Source: Chrysopilus asiliformis
Taxonomy: Eukaryota > Arthropoda > Insecta > Diptera > Rhagionidae
Reading direction: 5' to 3'
DNA: 64,000 bases
NCBI GenBank assembly: GCA_964034945.1
Contig: OZ035963.1
Span: 40,084,090-40,148,089 of the forward strand
Below the pieces are notes generated by a model, which saw only the letters and a list, made by a program, of their open reading frames with translations, was not told the origin of the DNA and did not search any database. The translations under genes were made by a program, and so were the position numbers. This document shows positions 1-11,325 of this stretch, piece by piece; positions within the stretch are counted from its first letter, which is position 1; every line of letters starts with the position of its first letter.

Positions 1-870
1 CTTCGCCCCACCAGCATACAAATGGATTTTTTAAATAAAATTTTTTTCTGTCATCATGTAAAGTATTTGGCAATCGCCGTCCGACAATTGTTATTTTTCG
101 TATGTTCATACAAAATGATGTAAAATGAAAATCTCGGTGGGTGACCGGGGGTGAAAGGAGAGGGTGAGAAGAGAAATATACTTTAATACCGAATTACAGC
201 TCGAAAGGATAAAATATTATGAGTAAAAGTTTACTTGAATAAAAATATAACATGTTACCTACTTGAACAAAAATCATGATACCAAATTCCACCCGGGTTA
301 AAACAATTAATAAGTATGCTCCGCAGGCGAAAGAGGTAGTATAGCGTCATAATTCAAAAATCGTTTTTTGGACCCTGAACTTTAGTGGAACCACTATGCG
401 CTAGCCTAAAAATATTTCCACTGTGGTGACAGCAACACGGGTTTATTTTCGATGAAAAAAAATCCTTTCTGATGTTATTCCGTATCAAATACAGTAGAGA
501 CCGCTTAAAAAAACATCAATCGGGCTCGGAAATTTGTGCTGCTAAGCGTGATGTTCTGTTGTCCGCTTTCTTAATAAAAACAGCCATAATATATGTGTTA
601 TACATCGTAATGCAAGTTTTTGAATAAATAAACATATTGTAGGTAAATAAATCAAAATTTATTTTCCATAAATAAAACATTTAGCGGTCAAATGATATCT
701 TCCTGACATAAGTAGTTAAGTATATTCTTGAAATTTATTGTACAGAAGAACTAGATAATTCAATTTCGCACAGATCTGTTTTTTTAACCAAAGTTGAACC
801 CCGTCCAAATACGGGAAAAATTGAACCGGTCTTTCTCTTCTGCCCCTATTCTAAAAAAATCAAAAACAAT
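1..870. other. No gene; decayed repeats
   Basis: AT-rich sequence without a convincing coding region. Bases 1-130 resemble, in decayed form, a stretch near 40280-40400 and, inverted, one near 12270-12350, so a degraded interspersed repeat is likely. Confidence 0.4.
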
Positions 871-1140
871 CTATATATATATAAAATCGTTTTACTGACT
901 GACTGACTCATCAACGCCCAGCACAAACCCCTGAAGCTAGAAACTTGAAACTTTCACAGTATGTCCCAACCATCGAGTAGGCGCTCACTAAGGCGTAAAC
1001 GGGGGGTAAAGGGGGTTTGGGTGTTTTTAAACCGTGATTTTCGTTATGAATCCTGCTCAATAGGAGGCTGAAAAGTTGCACTTGGGGGTTTTCGGGATCG
1101 CTGATCACGAATCTGGTGTTAGATTTTCAATTCAAAAGAC
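871..1140 (+). repeat. Repeat family B, copy 1 ((TGAC)n-bearing)
   Basis: Starts with a TA run, then a (TGAC)n tract, then a conserved core (actcatcaacgcccagc) and G-rich sequence ending in a motif around gatcgctgatcacgaat. The same order recurs at 22470-22990 and 53352-53830. Copies differ at several percent of sites. No coding capacity. Class unknown. Confidence 0.8.
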
Positions 1141-1600
1141 GATAATTGTTACAACTAACCTTTGTTGATTCTAGTTTCAATATAATTACTAACTAACTTC
1201 GGTGTTTTAATTTAAAAGCATACTTTTTCCCACAATTTTGGGGGTCAACAAATAAAAAAATAAAATAAAAAGTGTTTGCCGAAAGTTCGAGAAGACGTTC
1301 TAAGAAGAAAATTTGACGAAAATTAAAATTGAACTTAAATTTTTACAACGATTTGTGTGATTGGTGATATTTGAAGATAATAAAGGATTCACATAGAATT
1401 TAAACGACGAAAAATTGTAGAATTGAGATTAAAAATTTCCACGGTTATTGGAAACAGTTGAAAGAAGACTAATTTTTTTTTCTGTGTGACTTAAGAAATT
1501 CGAGAATTTTCTTAAGATGTCTACGTTGTTGGGACAAATTGTTCGAATCAATAAAAATATTGCGACCGTAATCTCTTAATATTGTGAAAATTTTATATAA

Positions 1601-1740
1601 GTTAATGGGTGATGTGATAAAAAATAGCTTTTGCTAAAACTAATGTTTTTTAGCTAATGCAGACTGCATACAGACTGCATTAGCTAAAAAAAACATCAGT
1701 TTTAGCAAAATCTATTTTTTTATTCACATCACCCATTAAC
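1601..1740. repeat. Palindromic MITE
   Basis: A nearly perfect inverted repeat of 140 bp with arms of about 64 bp. It begins gttaatgggtgatgtg and ends with the complement cacatcacccattaac. Only a few mismatches and a loop of about 10 bp. It would fold into a long hairpin; type of MITE is not known. Confidence 0.85.
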
Positions 1741-1943
1741 AATATACAGATAGAAAAAATAGGCAGCGATTGCGGTGTTTTAATTTAAAAGTACCTATAC
1801 TTTTTCCCAAATATGATTTTTTTTAACAGAAAATATTATAGAATGCGATACAGTTATTTAAATCAAGCGAATACAATTGAATTAAATTTTCGCGCTCTTT
1901 ACTAATAGGCGCAAAGAATATTTTGAAAACACCAATAAAGAGA

Positions 1944-1991
1944 ACAATGTGGCTTTTGCACAATGTGGCTTTTGCACAATGTGGCTTTTGT
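1944..1991. repeat. 16-bp tandem repeat, three units
   Basis: The unit acaatgtggcttttgc occurs three times head to tail; the last unit ends with a substitution. Confidence 0.9.
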
Positions 1992-2214
1992 GGAAAATTG
2001 TTGGGAAAATGGTCCGCTGGCGAAAAAATAATTTATTTGTGAATAATCTCCAGTCGAAATAGAGTACGTTTTACATGTTTAGTAATAGTTTTTTTTTTCC
2101 AACGTTTGATAAATTTTAACACTAAATTGAAAAATCCGGGGCAAAACGTATGGTCACCTTATTTCTAATACAAGAAAAGTTTTCTATCGCGATAAATCTC
2201 TAGCTCAATAAATA

Positions 2215-2758
2215 AACATAACAAAAGCTATAATTGCCAATCTGGCAATCATTGGAGACCCGTATGGTGATATTCGTATCAAAATTCGAACAGTTGTACC
2301 AAAATTCCACTTTGAAGTCAAACTTTCCAATAAGATTTTTTAAAATTTATTCCAATCAGATTTTGATGTATGGGAGTTTTATGTAGAATCATATTCTAAA
2401 TAACTTTTGTTCTTGCACTTTTTTGATAAGATGCACCGTTTTTGAGATATTCGCATAAAACATTTTCGTTCGTATGGGGGGTACCCCCCCTAATGGTCCA
2501 TTTTTGCCCATTAACGAACTTAGCCTCGCATTTTACGAAAAACGAATCTGTGCAAACTTTCAAGTCTCTAGCTCAATCCGTGCGCCCGCAATCCGCGCCA
2601 CAGACAGACAGACGGACGGACGGACATGCAAAATTCAATTTTTTTGATCATTCTAAACACACTGGTGTAATTCATTTTTGTGTGTGATAAAGGGATCTTG
2701 GCGTTACAAACGGTAAAGCAAATCTGATTACCCTTTGGTTTCACCATACGGGTATAAA
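2215..2758 (+). repeat. Repeat family A, copy 1 ((GTCY)n)
   Basis: An interspersed repeat of about 550 bp. Its markers are a terminal accatacggg motif near each end in inverted order, a core tgtggcgcggattgcgggcg (here as its complement) and a short (GGAC/AGAC)n tract beside it. Other copies: 31509-32116, 33160-33595, 33601-33973 and 54163-54716. Short ORFs across the tract are artefacts of the tetranucleotide. A conserved core beside (GTCY)n recalls DINE-1/mini-me helitron-like elements of Drosophila, but that is an analogy only. The copy ends about 180 bp before exon 1. Confidence 0.8.
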
Positions 2759-2937
2759 AATAGTAAATTTTGAAGACAGCTTCATTTGGGATTTGGTATT
2801 TCTATAAGGTACAAATCAGAAAATTCTTAAAAGATTCTGCCATACAGAAATGGAGAAAAAAAACTTACTAATAGTAACTTTTTTGCTCTAGTCTATATAT
2901 TTATAAATAACTCATTTTGATTTTTTGTAAAAACAAG

Positions 2938-3141
2938 ATGATTGGCCAACTACTCTACAGCCAAATGAAAGTTATTCCATCGAAGGACATTTTGATCATA
3001 CTACAAAATCACTCCATTTAATGTGTTCCAATAATGACACTTTTATGTGCCATACTAGTGGTCTTACAATTTGTGATTCTCAGCGTTGCAACGGACATCC
3101 GGATTGTCCTAATGGAGAAGATGAACGGCACTGTGATAATA
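2938..3141 (+). CDS. trol: LDLa exon 1 (linker + LDLa), probable perlecan
   Basis: This exon of 204 nt encodes about 68 residues. A linker rich in Thr, Pro, Ser and His (residues ~1-35) is followed by one LDLa-like module with six cysteines: motifs MCSNNDTFMC, ICDSQRCNG, DCPNGEDERHC. Acidic residues before the last Cys are the Ca2+-binding set of this family. The frame is open from the acceptor (acaag before 2938) to the donor (gtagat at 3142), phase 1 at both ends. An internal CAG at 2958-2960 would give a phase-0 start and was not chosen. Only 55 bp of intron separate it from exon 2, and together they form a two-module cassette repeated at exons 3+4 and 10+11. LDLa modules are extracellular ligand-binding domains; assignment to perlecan domain II rests on the repeat series and linkers. 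Other LDLa proteins remain possible. Confidence 0.8.
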
Positions 3142-3196
3142 GTAGATTTTTGATTTTGTTGGTTACGAGAATTTACAGGTAATTTTTTCCTTACAG

Positions 3197-3313
3197 TATG
3201 TGAACCTGATGATTTTTTATGTGATGTAAATCGCTGTGTTCCACTGCTACATAAATGTGATGGTAAAATTAACTGCGCTGATCGTACAGACGAGATTGGC
3301 TGTCCCCAAAAAG
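3197..3313 (+). CDS. trol: LDLa exon 2, probable perlecan
   Basis: This exon of 117 nt encodes a complete LDLa module with almost no linker: CEPDDFLC, then DVNRCVP, KCDGKINCADRTDEIGC. The six cysteines and the acidic DGxxDC/DRxDE residues typical of Ca2+-coordinating LDLa repeats are present, except that the usual Asp in DC is Asn in this copy (INC). Acceptor ttacag ends at 3196 and donor gtgag starts at 3314; phase 1 at both ends. It follows exon 1 after a 55-bp intron, one of the shortest in the window, so the pair is probably always spliced together. Its closest relatives here are exon 4 and exon 5. Confidence 0.85.
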
Positions 3314-4029
3314 GTGAGCCAAAAAAAAATCTGCGCCTTTAATCTTTTATCTACGTTGCTTTTCTATTTTTTTTTAAATTATTTCTTTGCACTTCTTCTG
3401 CAATAACTGCTTTTCAAACTTTGCTACAAGTTAAATAATAACACTGCGTGTCACATTTACATTTCTTCCAAACATTAATAAAACTGTATATTTCTTATAT
3501 AATTTAACGATTTTCTTAAGGAAAAAACAATAATAATTTTGTTCTGGTTGTGTGTTATTAATAATGGCGAAGCCATCTTACTTTGAACGACAGCACTTTT
3601 AAATTTTACTTTGAAAAGTACTCTTAAACGTCGTTTATAGGATATATCGAGAACTGTAAAAGTTATCGATTTTATGGTGAAAGGGAAAAAAAATTAGATA
3701 ATTTTATGGTCTCTAATTTTTCAGTAGCAAGTTTTTTCGAAGATCCAGTGTTTCGTAAGATATTTTGCAAAATCTAATTTTTCACATGTTAACTCGAATA
3801 TCTCGAGGAAAAAACATATCAAATTACGGTAAACAGCGACAATGAAGGATTCTAATTTAGTTAATTCTCTTTAACACATACAGTGGCTTAAAAAAATTGA
3901 CACTTGCCATTGACGTTTCACAATAAAAACTATGGTGGCGCTTTTACTTTTTCTAAACTAAATTAAATTTTTTTAAGCATTAACTCTTTTTAGGAGGATT
4001 TGAATCGTCGTGATTTAGTGTTTTGGAAT
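3314..4029. other. Intron after exon 2, no gene
   Basis: AT-rich intronic sequence. The stretch from 3891 (cagtggcttaaaaaaattga) resembles a Tc1/mariner terminal sequence but no matching other end is visible. Confidence 0.5.
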
Positions 4030-4442
4030 AAAGAAGAATAAGTTAAGACAACGTCGCAAAATGGTTACACCACTGGTAAATTCATCCAATGGTTGGAAAT
4101 TAAACAGAAAATTAAAATTAAATGGCTGATTGGAAATTGAACAGTAAGCCCAATAACAGTTTTTTCAAAACTCGTCGAATTCGTTTTCCTCTAAACAGCC
4201 AAGTATTTCTTCCCGAAGTCGAGTATTAACAGTTTTCCACTGAATTAAAATAGGGCTTCGTACAAATTTTCAGCTATTTACTTCAATTCTCCGACCATAC
4301 GTATATTTTTACCAGCAACAAATTTCAGAGACGCTTGCTGGATTGGACTTAACCTCACAAACTTGTCAAACACCAGAAATTTAAGAAAACTGTCATAATG
4401 TTTTTCACATTGGTTAGAGAATATATGCCTTCTCTGAATATA

Positions 4443-5998
4443 CAGCCTTGGCCAAAAGTATTGAGCACCCTGTAAATTTTACTAATATACAAAATCTAAT
4501 GCTCCAAATCAATCGTATAGTTTATTAAAGTTTTGTCGGCATCTAAAAAATAAAAATTAAACAATAGTCAAGTGGCTGGTTAGTAACAAAACATCTAGAA
4601 CCTTAAAAGTTTGCTTTTGTGGTGTTTTTTGATATCCGATTAGTTCGGTTTCTCAGCTCGCTGTGAAGACATACAGTTGTGTAGTGCCTTGAAGTGATTT
4701 TTTTTCAATAAATTAAATATTTTAATGTAGATATGGCAAAAAAAAGAAAACTGACATTGCAACAGCGGGTAGAAATTCAACTTTTGAAGCAGCAAGGCAA
4801 GTCCCAAGTGGAAATTTCTAAAACCGTTAAATGTTCGCGTCGAACTGTGCAATATGTTATCGAACGGTTCGAGAATACTGGATCGCATAAAAATAGACAC
4901 AGATCTGGACGAAAACGACTTACTATAGATCGTGAAGACAGAATATTAGTAAGGGATTCTCTGAAAAATAGGATAAAAATGTCTTTCGAGCTCGCTGCTG
5001 ATTTTTCAGTAACAAATAAAAAGCCAATATCTGCCAGGACGACACGAAGAAGACTGCAGAAAGCTGGTCTAAAAGGCTGCAAAGCCAGGAAGAAGCCGTG
5101 GCTTTCCGAAAAAAACAAAAAGGCTCGCTTCCAATGGGCTCTAAAACACAAAAGTTTAACCGAGCAAGATTGGTCAAATATTCTATGGTCGGACGAATCA
5201 AACTTTCAGGGGAGTAAAATAATTCCTTTTTCTGTAGAAAAACATTATTTTCGACCCGATAAATATGTGAAGTGTAGTAAAATCCAACGGTTTACAAATC
5301 ATATTTTATCATTATTTTCTAGGTTTTCGGTACACCCGGTGCATCGTATGTCCGCCGCCGAATAGACGAAGAGTATAATGTCGAATGTGTTGCACCAACC
5401 GTAAAATACGGGGGTGGCAGTATAATGGTTTGGGGCTGCATGGCTGGATCTGGAGTTGGTGAAATGTTCCTATGTGAAGGCAAAATGAACTCCAAAAAAT
5501 ACATAGATGTGCTCAAAACTACACTTATGGCGTCGTTTTCATGCATTTTTGGAGATACAAACATGGATGGCGTAAAGTTTCAGCAAGACAACGCACCATG
5601 CCATAAATCGACCGAAACAAAGAATTCGTTTGAAGAAAATTGCGTCGATGTTTTAGAGTGGCCTTCGCAGTCTCCAGATTTAAACCCCATTAAACATTTA
5701 TGGGCTATACTAAAGCGTAAGGTGCGGGCACATCAAATTTCGTCAAAAGAAGATTTAAAAAGGCACCTCCAAGAAGAGTGGAGCGCGATAAGCAGCGATG
5801 AATGTAAGAAACTCGTCGCATCCATGCCTAAGAGGGTCGCTGCCGTTATAAAGGCGAAGGGTGGCCCCACAAAATAATAAATTTTTATCATACAATAAAC
5901 GATTAACTTCTACTAAAACTATTTTTATTTGACTCCATTTAAATATAACGGTTATTTTGCCATATATCATGGGTGCTCAATACTTTTGGCCAAGGCTG
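4443..5998 (+). mobile_element. Tc1-like DNA transposon, defective
   Basis: Perfect 28-bp terminal inverted repeats at 4443-4470 and 5971-5998, starting cagccttggccaaaagtatt, flanked by a TA at each side (4441-4442, 5999-6000), as expected for Tc1/mariner target duplication. Total 1556 bp, the normal size for Tc1 elements. It contains one interrupted transposase gene. The identical ends indicate fairly recent insertion although the transposase is disabled. Confidence 0.95.
4733..5877 (+). pseudogene. Tc1 transposase, interrupted
   Basis: Two ORFs make up one transposase. The first (start 4733) has an N-terminal paired-like helix-turn-helix region (residues ~1-120, including LTLQQRVEIQLLKQQGKSQ and a basic GRKR motif) and the first catalytic Asp in WSDESNF (Asp154). 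The second part, in another frame, resumes at 5323 and carries VRRRIDEEYN, GGGSIMVWG, the second Asp in QQDNAPCH, and PDLNPIKHLW. Between them 113 extra bases (5210-5322) shift the frame; GT (5214) and AG (5322) flank most of them, but removing an intron between those sites does not restore the frame. The third catalytic position, 35 residues after the second Asp, is Lys instead of the Glu of DD34E enzymes, so the product would be inactive. Confidence 0.93.
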
Positions 5999-6215
5999 TA
6001 TATAGTGACGATGAAAAGCATATTCTCTCGGTCTCTCGTTTAAAGGAAGAAACCAATAATTTTTATTAATCGGGGAAACATTTTTTGTTATTGGGTTTAC
6101 TGGGGCTTACAAAAAATTGTTATTGGGGTTACTGTTTAATTTGTTTATTTCCAACCCCAGAAAGAATTTATCAGTGCAGTAACCATTTTGTGACGTCGTG
6201 TTAATTTATTCTTAT

Positions 6216-7498
6216 TTATTTTTTTATTTGTTTGTTGCAATGTTTTTTCATACTTTTCTGACGAAAAATTGTATTCAAATCTATCAAAATCATGTTTTAC
6301 ACATAATAGCATAGACTATTCAGGCATACACAACTTCTAACCAAAAATACGATCGTCAATTCATTTAAAATTATCAAAATTGTAATTTTTAATTTAAGGA
6401 ATAAGCGTAAATCTAAAAAAAATATTAATATTTTTAGTTACATTTTATTGTAAAAAAAAACTCCGGAAGATAACGCAATATAATTATCCTTTGTATTAGC
6501 ACCTATAACCACCAAGCAACAGAACCGAGGAGCCTATTTTGAAAAACTATAAAATATTATTATATTTTTTTCCTCAAACTTATTTTTTGAACCATTTGAT
6601 CTTTGTTTAAAAGCTCCTATAAATGGTAATTCTTCGAATACTTTTTTGATCTACTGCAGTAGCAGTGAAAAGTCATTAGTCTTCAAAATAATAGCAAAAA
6701 ACTGAAACTTTCGAAATGACTGTATATCTCGAGAATGGAGCTGCTTACTAGTGGAAGAGAAAAGGGTAGAGATTTTTATTGTCTCTAACTTTTTTCATAC
6801 AAAAGACTGTTAAAAACTACGTAGTTTTAGAGAAAATCGCGAAAAACGAAATTTGAATTTTTAAAAAGCCGCCATATTTGTGACTTCCGGTGAACGGAAT
6901 TCCACCGAAGATTGATAATATAGTCCAATTCCAACACCAAACCTAGTTGCAAATTTTTATGACATTAGTTCAAATAATTTTTGTAATAATTCTTGTACAA
7001 AAACTAACAGACTGGTAGAAAGAAAGACATTTTCGTAATATGACTCCCATGGATCGATTCGGGACTGCCCGCGAAGTATTTTCAGGTTATACGAGCTTAA
7101 TTTGTTATAATACAGTACTTTTATGCAACTTCGCACAAGGCATCGCTCTAAATGGTAGTATGTGTTTACGTGAATCATTAAAGTGGGTATCCGGGTATCT
7201 CGGCTATTCAATAATATTGGAAATTTCGGTTATTTACAGAAATTTTAAAACATGTGAAATACCTTCTCTAGGAGAAAAATAATCCAAAAAATTTTTGATA
7301 TAAAAACATAATTTTTCACACTTCTAAGAAATATTCGCATATTACTAATAAAATTTTCATTGCAATACCAAAGCAAGTTTTGTTTGTTCCTGCCTATGTT
7401 AGTTGTCTGTCAATATAGGTGTTACAATTTTATTAAATGTTTGTAATGTTTTCCATGTTCGAAAAATTACCCAAAATTTTTTGCACTTTTCTTAAAAG
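6216..7498. other. Intron, no gene
   Basis: AT-rich intronic DNA. A stretch around 6720-7060 (with cgccatatttgtgacttccg) resembles 51890-52220 on the same strand, so an old interspersed repeat is present in both places. Nothing else recognised. Confidence 0.5.
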
Positions 7499-7708
7499 AT
7501 GACTCTACGACTCCCGATGCTCACCACTCTTTTGTTACTCCTAAGTGGTTTCCTTCGTATACCACGGAGTATCCAATCGATGATTTGAATTGCTATGGTA
7601 GCGGTATGTTTAAATGCTATCATAGTGGTCAAATGGTTTGCAACTCTCAACGTTGTAATGGACGTTCAGATTGCCCTCAAGGCGAGGACGAGGAAAATTG
7701 CTATCAAA
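7499..7708 (+). CDS. trol: LDLa exon 3 (linker + LDLa), probable perlecan
   Basis: This exon of 210 nt encodes about 70 residues. The linker (residues ~1-36) is rich in Thr, Pro, His and Tyr. The LDLa-like module reads CYGSGMFKC, then SGQMVCNSQRCNG and DCPQGEDEENC. It resembles exon 1 closely: the same SG..IC/VC..QRCNG spacing and the GEDE acidic cluster. The acceptor is cttaaaag (ends 7498) and the donor is gtagaa (7709), also like exon 1. Phase 1 at both ends. A 60-bp intron separates it from exon 4. The pair 3+4 is therefore a paralogous copy of pair 1+2. Confidence 0.85.
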
Positions 7709-7768
7709 GTAGAACCATTTTACATATTGGTTTGGTTTTATAAATAAGTGTAAAATTTCCATTTCTAG

Positions 7769-7885
7769 TTTGTGAAGACAATGAATTCCTATGTGATCAT
7801 AATAGGTGTGTAACAACTTCACGAAAATGCGATGGCAAAATCGACTGCGCGGATCGTTCGGATGAAAAAGACTGTCCGATTCCAG
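7769..7885 (+). CDS. trol: LDLa exon 4, probable perlecan
   Basis: This exon of 117 nt is the same length as exon 2. It encodes one LDLa module, CEDNEFLC, DHNRCVT, KCDGKIDCADRSDEKDC, with six cysteines and a full acidic set. Acceptor ttctag ends at 7768 and donor gtgag starts at 7886; both phase 1. It is separated from exon 3 by 60 bp. The ADR(S/T)DE motif is shared only with exon 2, which supports duplication of a two-exon cassette rather than of single exons. Confidence 0.88.
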
Positions 7886-9229
7886 GTGAGGATTCTAAAG
7901 ATCTCCTCTATCTTCTATTCTAACTTTTTTTTTTATTTTTTGCAATTTCGATACAAAATTTTTCGCACTTTACTAAATTTACATGATTTTGATAAGAACT
8001 TTTGCTGACTCTTTGTAACTTTTTCGAGCTTGTAACACGCGTAAATCTTGTTAAAGCGCAGAGTTGAATTCTCTTTTTTAAAATCAAAGTTTGGTTTACA
8101 ATACGGATTTGCTCTTGCTCGTTCCTTAGAAAAAGTATGATTTCATTTGCGTAAATCAAATACGCCTTTTTTCCAGATCAAACTATTTTTATTCTAAAGT
8201 TCATAAAAAAGAATTAGGTAATGTTAGAATAAGCTTGATATATATGACACAATCACACTTGAAATACTGAAAAAGCGAATAATTCCTAAAAAAAATATTA
8301 ACGAAATTTTTAATTGATAAACGCGTGTTATAGTGAAAGTTGTAAACAATATAACTTTTCATGTTCGGTTTTTGGCTGCAAAAAGGTTTTATCATGGGAT
8401 TTACTGAAATTTCTCCCCTTGAAAATTCTATGGAAAAATCTGTTTTCACAATATTTGTGGTAAAAAGCTTAGGCGATCTCCTTTTATTTCGTCGGATGAC
8501 GAAAAGCAGGCAACGAACTTCGATTTTCTGGTGTCCGTCATTCATCTTATTGCATACTCCCTGCAACTCGTACAGCGCTAGTGAGTGTGAATTCGTTCGC
8601 CATAACTTCTAAATCACTTTTGTCTCATCGCACTTTATTCAAATAATTTTTACAGCGAAATATAAATTCAAATACTTTTTACAGTATATTGAACCCCTAA
8701 AATAGTGAATTACTTGAAACAGTGAACATACAATTTTACTTATTGTATTTGTGCCAGCTATTCTCATAGACAGGATTAGAAATCCACAATTTTTCAATCA
8801 CTTGGGTGGAACAACATACAAAATGTATTAAGGAAAGTTAAGAAGAAAGCAGCAATGATGTATGCTCGAAAAAAAGTTGTCCAAAAGAAACTTACTCAAT
8901 ATTTTTATCCAAAATCAAGAATCAATAAATTAAAAACTACTTTTTGTCATTTGAAACATATTACAGTGCATCCATACTAGACCTTGAAATTGTGAACGTA
9001 CGCAATGTAGTGAACGTCCTGATTTTTTTTTGCTGATTCACTATACCGAATTCCTACTGTACTATACTTTTCCAGTCGGAAATTACTATTTGTTTACTGG
9101 TCAAAATATTCAAATTAAATGCACCAGTAGCGCCGTCTACAATTTTTTTTAAATGCGCGCCTCCAGATGGAAAAATTACCCTTAACGAATTTTCCTGGTC
9201 GTTATTTGACCAAAAATCCCAGTGCAGAA

Positions 9230-9950
9230 TCGTAAGTAGCGATGATCCTTACATCACCTTCCGTTTTGGATTTTAAAATTATAACACCAGATACGTAATC
9301 AACGACCCAAAAAACCCCAAAAAGCCAGTTTTCCCGGAAAAAATTGGAAAAATGAGATTTGCGATAATTTTACAGGACCTCAAGTTTCAAATTTTAAAAT
9401 TCTAGCATTAGATTCATGATCAGCGACCCCAAAAACCCCATAAATTCAGTTTTCCCGAGAAATAATGGGAAAAAAGGATATTTACATTATCTTTGCAGGA
9501 CTTTCTGTTTCGAAATTTGTAAAACCGTTTGTTAGCAGGCATATGTATATGAGGTAACACTGATCTGTGTGAAAAATTCCATGGTAAACGGTTTGGTCAT
9601 TCGGGAGTGATTGAGCGGTATCTGGCTTTTATGTCAAATTTTGAAATGTGATTTTGACCAACTTCAACTAATCCGCACACATACGTAGGTCTGATCACAA
9701 TACAATATTCCACTACTTCGTCCTTGTAAGGATAACGAAAGGTCCTGTTATGAAATCGTGATTAGCATTTTCCTCATTGAATCCGAATCTGGCATTAAAA
9801 AATCTGTAAGGATAACGGAAGGTACTCTAAGGATAATATGATTATCCGTTTCCTCAAATTTTCGGGAAAAAATCTCATCCGGGGGTTTTTGGGATTGCTG
9901 AATCCGATTCTGGAGTTAAAAATCCGTAAAAATATCTCAAAGAGATTACA
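9230..9950. repeat. Decayed family-B segments
   Basis: Segments at 9230-9530 (minus) and about 9730-9950 (plus) share with family B the G-rich units that alternate ggtcctgtaaggataacg-like and ggttttcgggg-like motifs. No (TGAC)n core is left. Confidence 0.6.
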
Positions 9951-9989
9951 AAGTACATATAAACAAACGTGGCGACAGACAGAGGTTAT

Positions 9990-10195
9990 TTTGGATTTTT
10001 AGTCATTTAATCAAATACAAAATAACTAACAAAAATAAATTTTAAAAAAATTTGATCTTTTATTTAAAAAAAAAATGCAATAAAAAAGAAAATATAAATT
10101 TTTGGGCGCTTTGTGTCAGAAATAAAAGCGAGATAAAAGCATAAAAAAAAAAAATATTTACTTCGCTTTTGACACTCAGTGCGTTGGTCTAGTTA
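9990..10195. repeat. Hairpin-type repeat, decayed
   Basis: Contains tttttgggcgctttgtgtca and agcgagataaaagcataaaa, which recur in the better preserved hairpin at 30858-30972. Confidence 0.55.
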
Positions 10196-10199
10196 TTTA

Positions 10200-10735
10200 G
10201 GGTTCAGGGGAGGAGTTGACATATTCTGTCTAACGAGGGCTCCCCTGAGAACGACAACTTGACCTACACGGTAATAATAACAAAACACAAATTAATTTTT
10301 TTTAAATATTTTATAGCATTTTTTACCTTGTTTAGATTCGAATCAATTATGTTCTGACAAGCATAAGCAGTAAAATGTTATTTCAATTTCATACAAGCCG
10401 GAAAAAATTATATGAAATTACTAATTATTTTTCAAAAGAAAACCGGACTTCGGGGCTATCTTAAAATACGTCACGCTATTTTTCGGTCTTTCAACCCCCC
10501 CCTTGCCCCTTCTCCCACCCTTCCCCTTTCAACTAGCCTTTTCACAAATTTTTTTGTGTGGTTTAGTACTTCCGCCCCACTACCGCAGAACCCCCCTCCA
10601 ACCAGCCCCCCCTTAAAAGTATGATATATTTTATGAATAGCTCCTTAGACCAACTTATTGATTATTTTCATCCGTTAGCAATGAAATAAAATTTATACGG
10701 GGATGATTGTGATCAAAGTACATAGAAATTTTTCT
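10200..10735. other. Intron, C-rich tract
   Basis: No gene. A pyrimidine/C-rich stretch at about 10490-10620 stands out in the AT-rich surroundings. I assign no function. Confidence 0.5.
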
Positions 10736-10737
10736 TA

Positions 10738-11290
10738 CAAGAAACATTTGCGAAGTGGCCCCCTCGGATTATGATGAAACTAACATATGTGAAAGAACGT
10801 GCAAAAATAAGGGATCCGTATTTTTTTTTATCGGCAACCATCCATGTATAGGGACCATTTTTTCCTCCCGAAAAGTATGCAATTTTTCGATTTTGGCCTT
10901 CTTCCATAGAAGGACTCGTCCAATTTCAATGAAACCAAGGCGAAAATTTTTCTTTCGTTGAGTATAAAAAAAAACTCGATAAAAAAAATTAAAAAAGGGT
11001 TTATACGGCAGCGTACACAATTTTCGATCACTAGTTTTTACGCCCGACTCCAGTGGAAGTTTTTTTTTAGAAAAAGGATTTCACGATTTGAAACACAATT
11101 CAAAATAGAAGTTTACCTGTTTTTGCTTTTGGGAAGGGAAAATCATGTAAAAGGCCAAAAATCGAAAAATTGCATACTTATCGGGAGGTCATGGATGGTT
11201 GCCGATAAAAAAAAACACGTGTCCCTTATTTTTGGACATATGTAAGTTTCATCAAAATCCGAGGTGGCCAGTTCGCGAATGTTCCTTGTT
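10738..11290. repeat. Inverted-repeat MITE next to exon 5
   Basis: The left arm (cttacaagaaacatttgcga onward to about 10900) and the right arm (11145 to about 11290, ending gcgaatgttccttgtta) are inverted copies. Shared motifs include atcggcaaccatccatg and its complement. A related element split by a Harbinger insertion lies at 47102-48660. The right end is about 35 bp before the exon 5 acceptor. Confidence 0.8.
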
Positions 11291-11325
11291 AGTTTTCTAA
11301 AACAATACAAAATATTTTTTTACAG

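Larger units (their letters stand above)
4030..6215. repeat. Foldback repeat split by a Tc1-like element
   Basis: Left-arm sequence (about 4030-4175, with tggttacaccactggtaaatt) is matched in inverted orientation at about 6095-6215 (with its counterpart caaaatggttactgcactga on the minus strand). A second, inner pair (agagaatat near 4420 and its complement near 6025) lies next to the insertion. The Tc1-like element thus sits near the centre of an older inverted-repeat element. Confidence 0.7.

Noticed and set aside
1944..1991. CRISPR-like array
   Set aside because: Three directly adjacent 16-bp units without spacers in a eukaryotic genome; a simple tandem repeat.
3891..4440. Second complete Tc1-like element beginning cagtggcttaaaa
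   Set aside because: No inverted partner terminus was found.
5210..5322. Functional intron in the Tc1 transposase
   Set aside because: GT and AG ends exist, but removing 5214-5322 leaves a frameshift, and the third catalytic residue is replaced.
10490..10620. C-rich tract as a promoter or i-motif element
   Set aside because: Composition alone, inside an intron, gives no support for a function.
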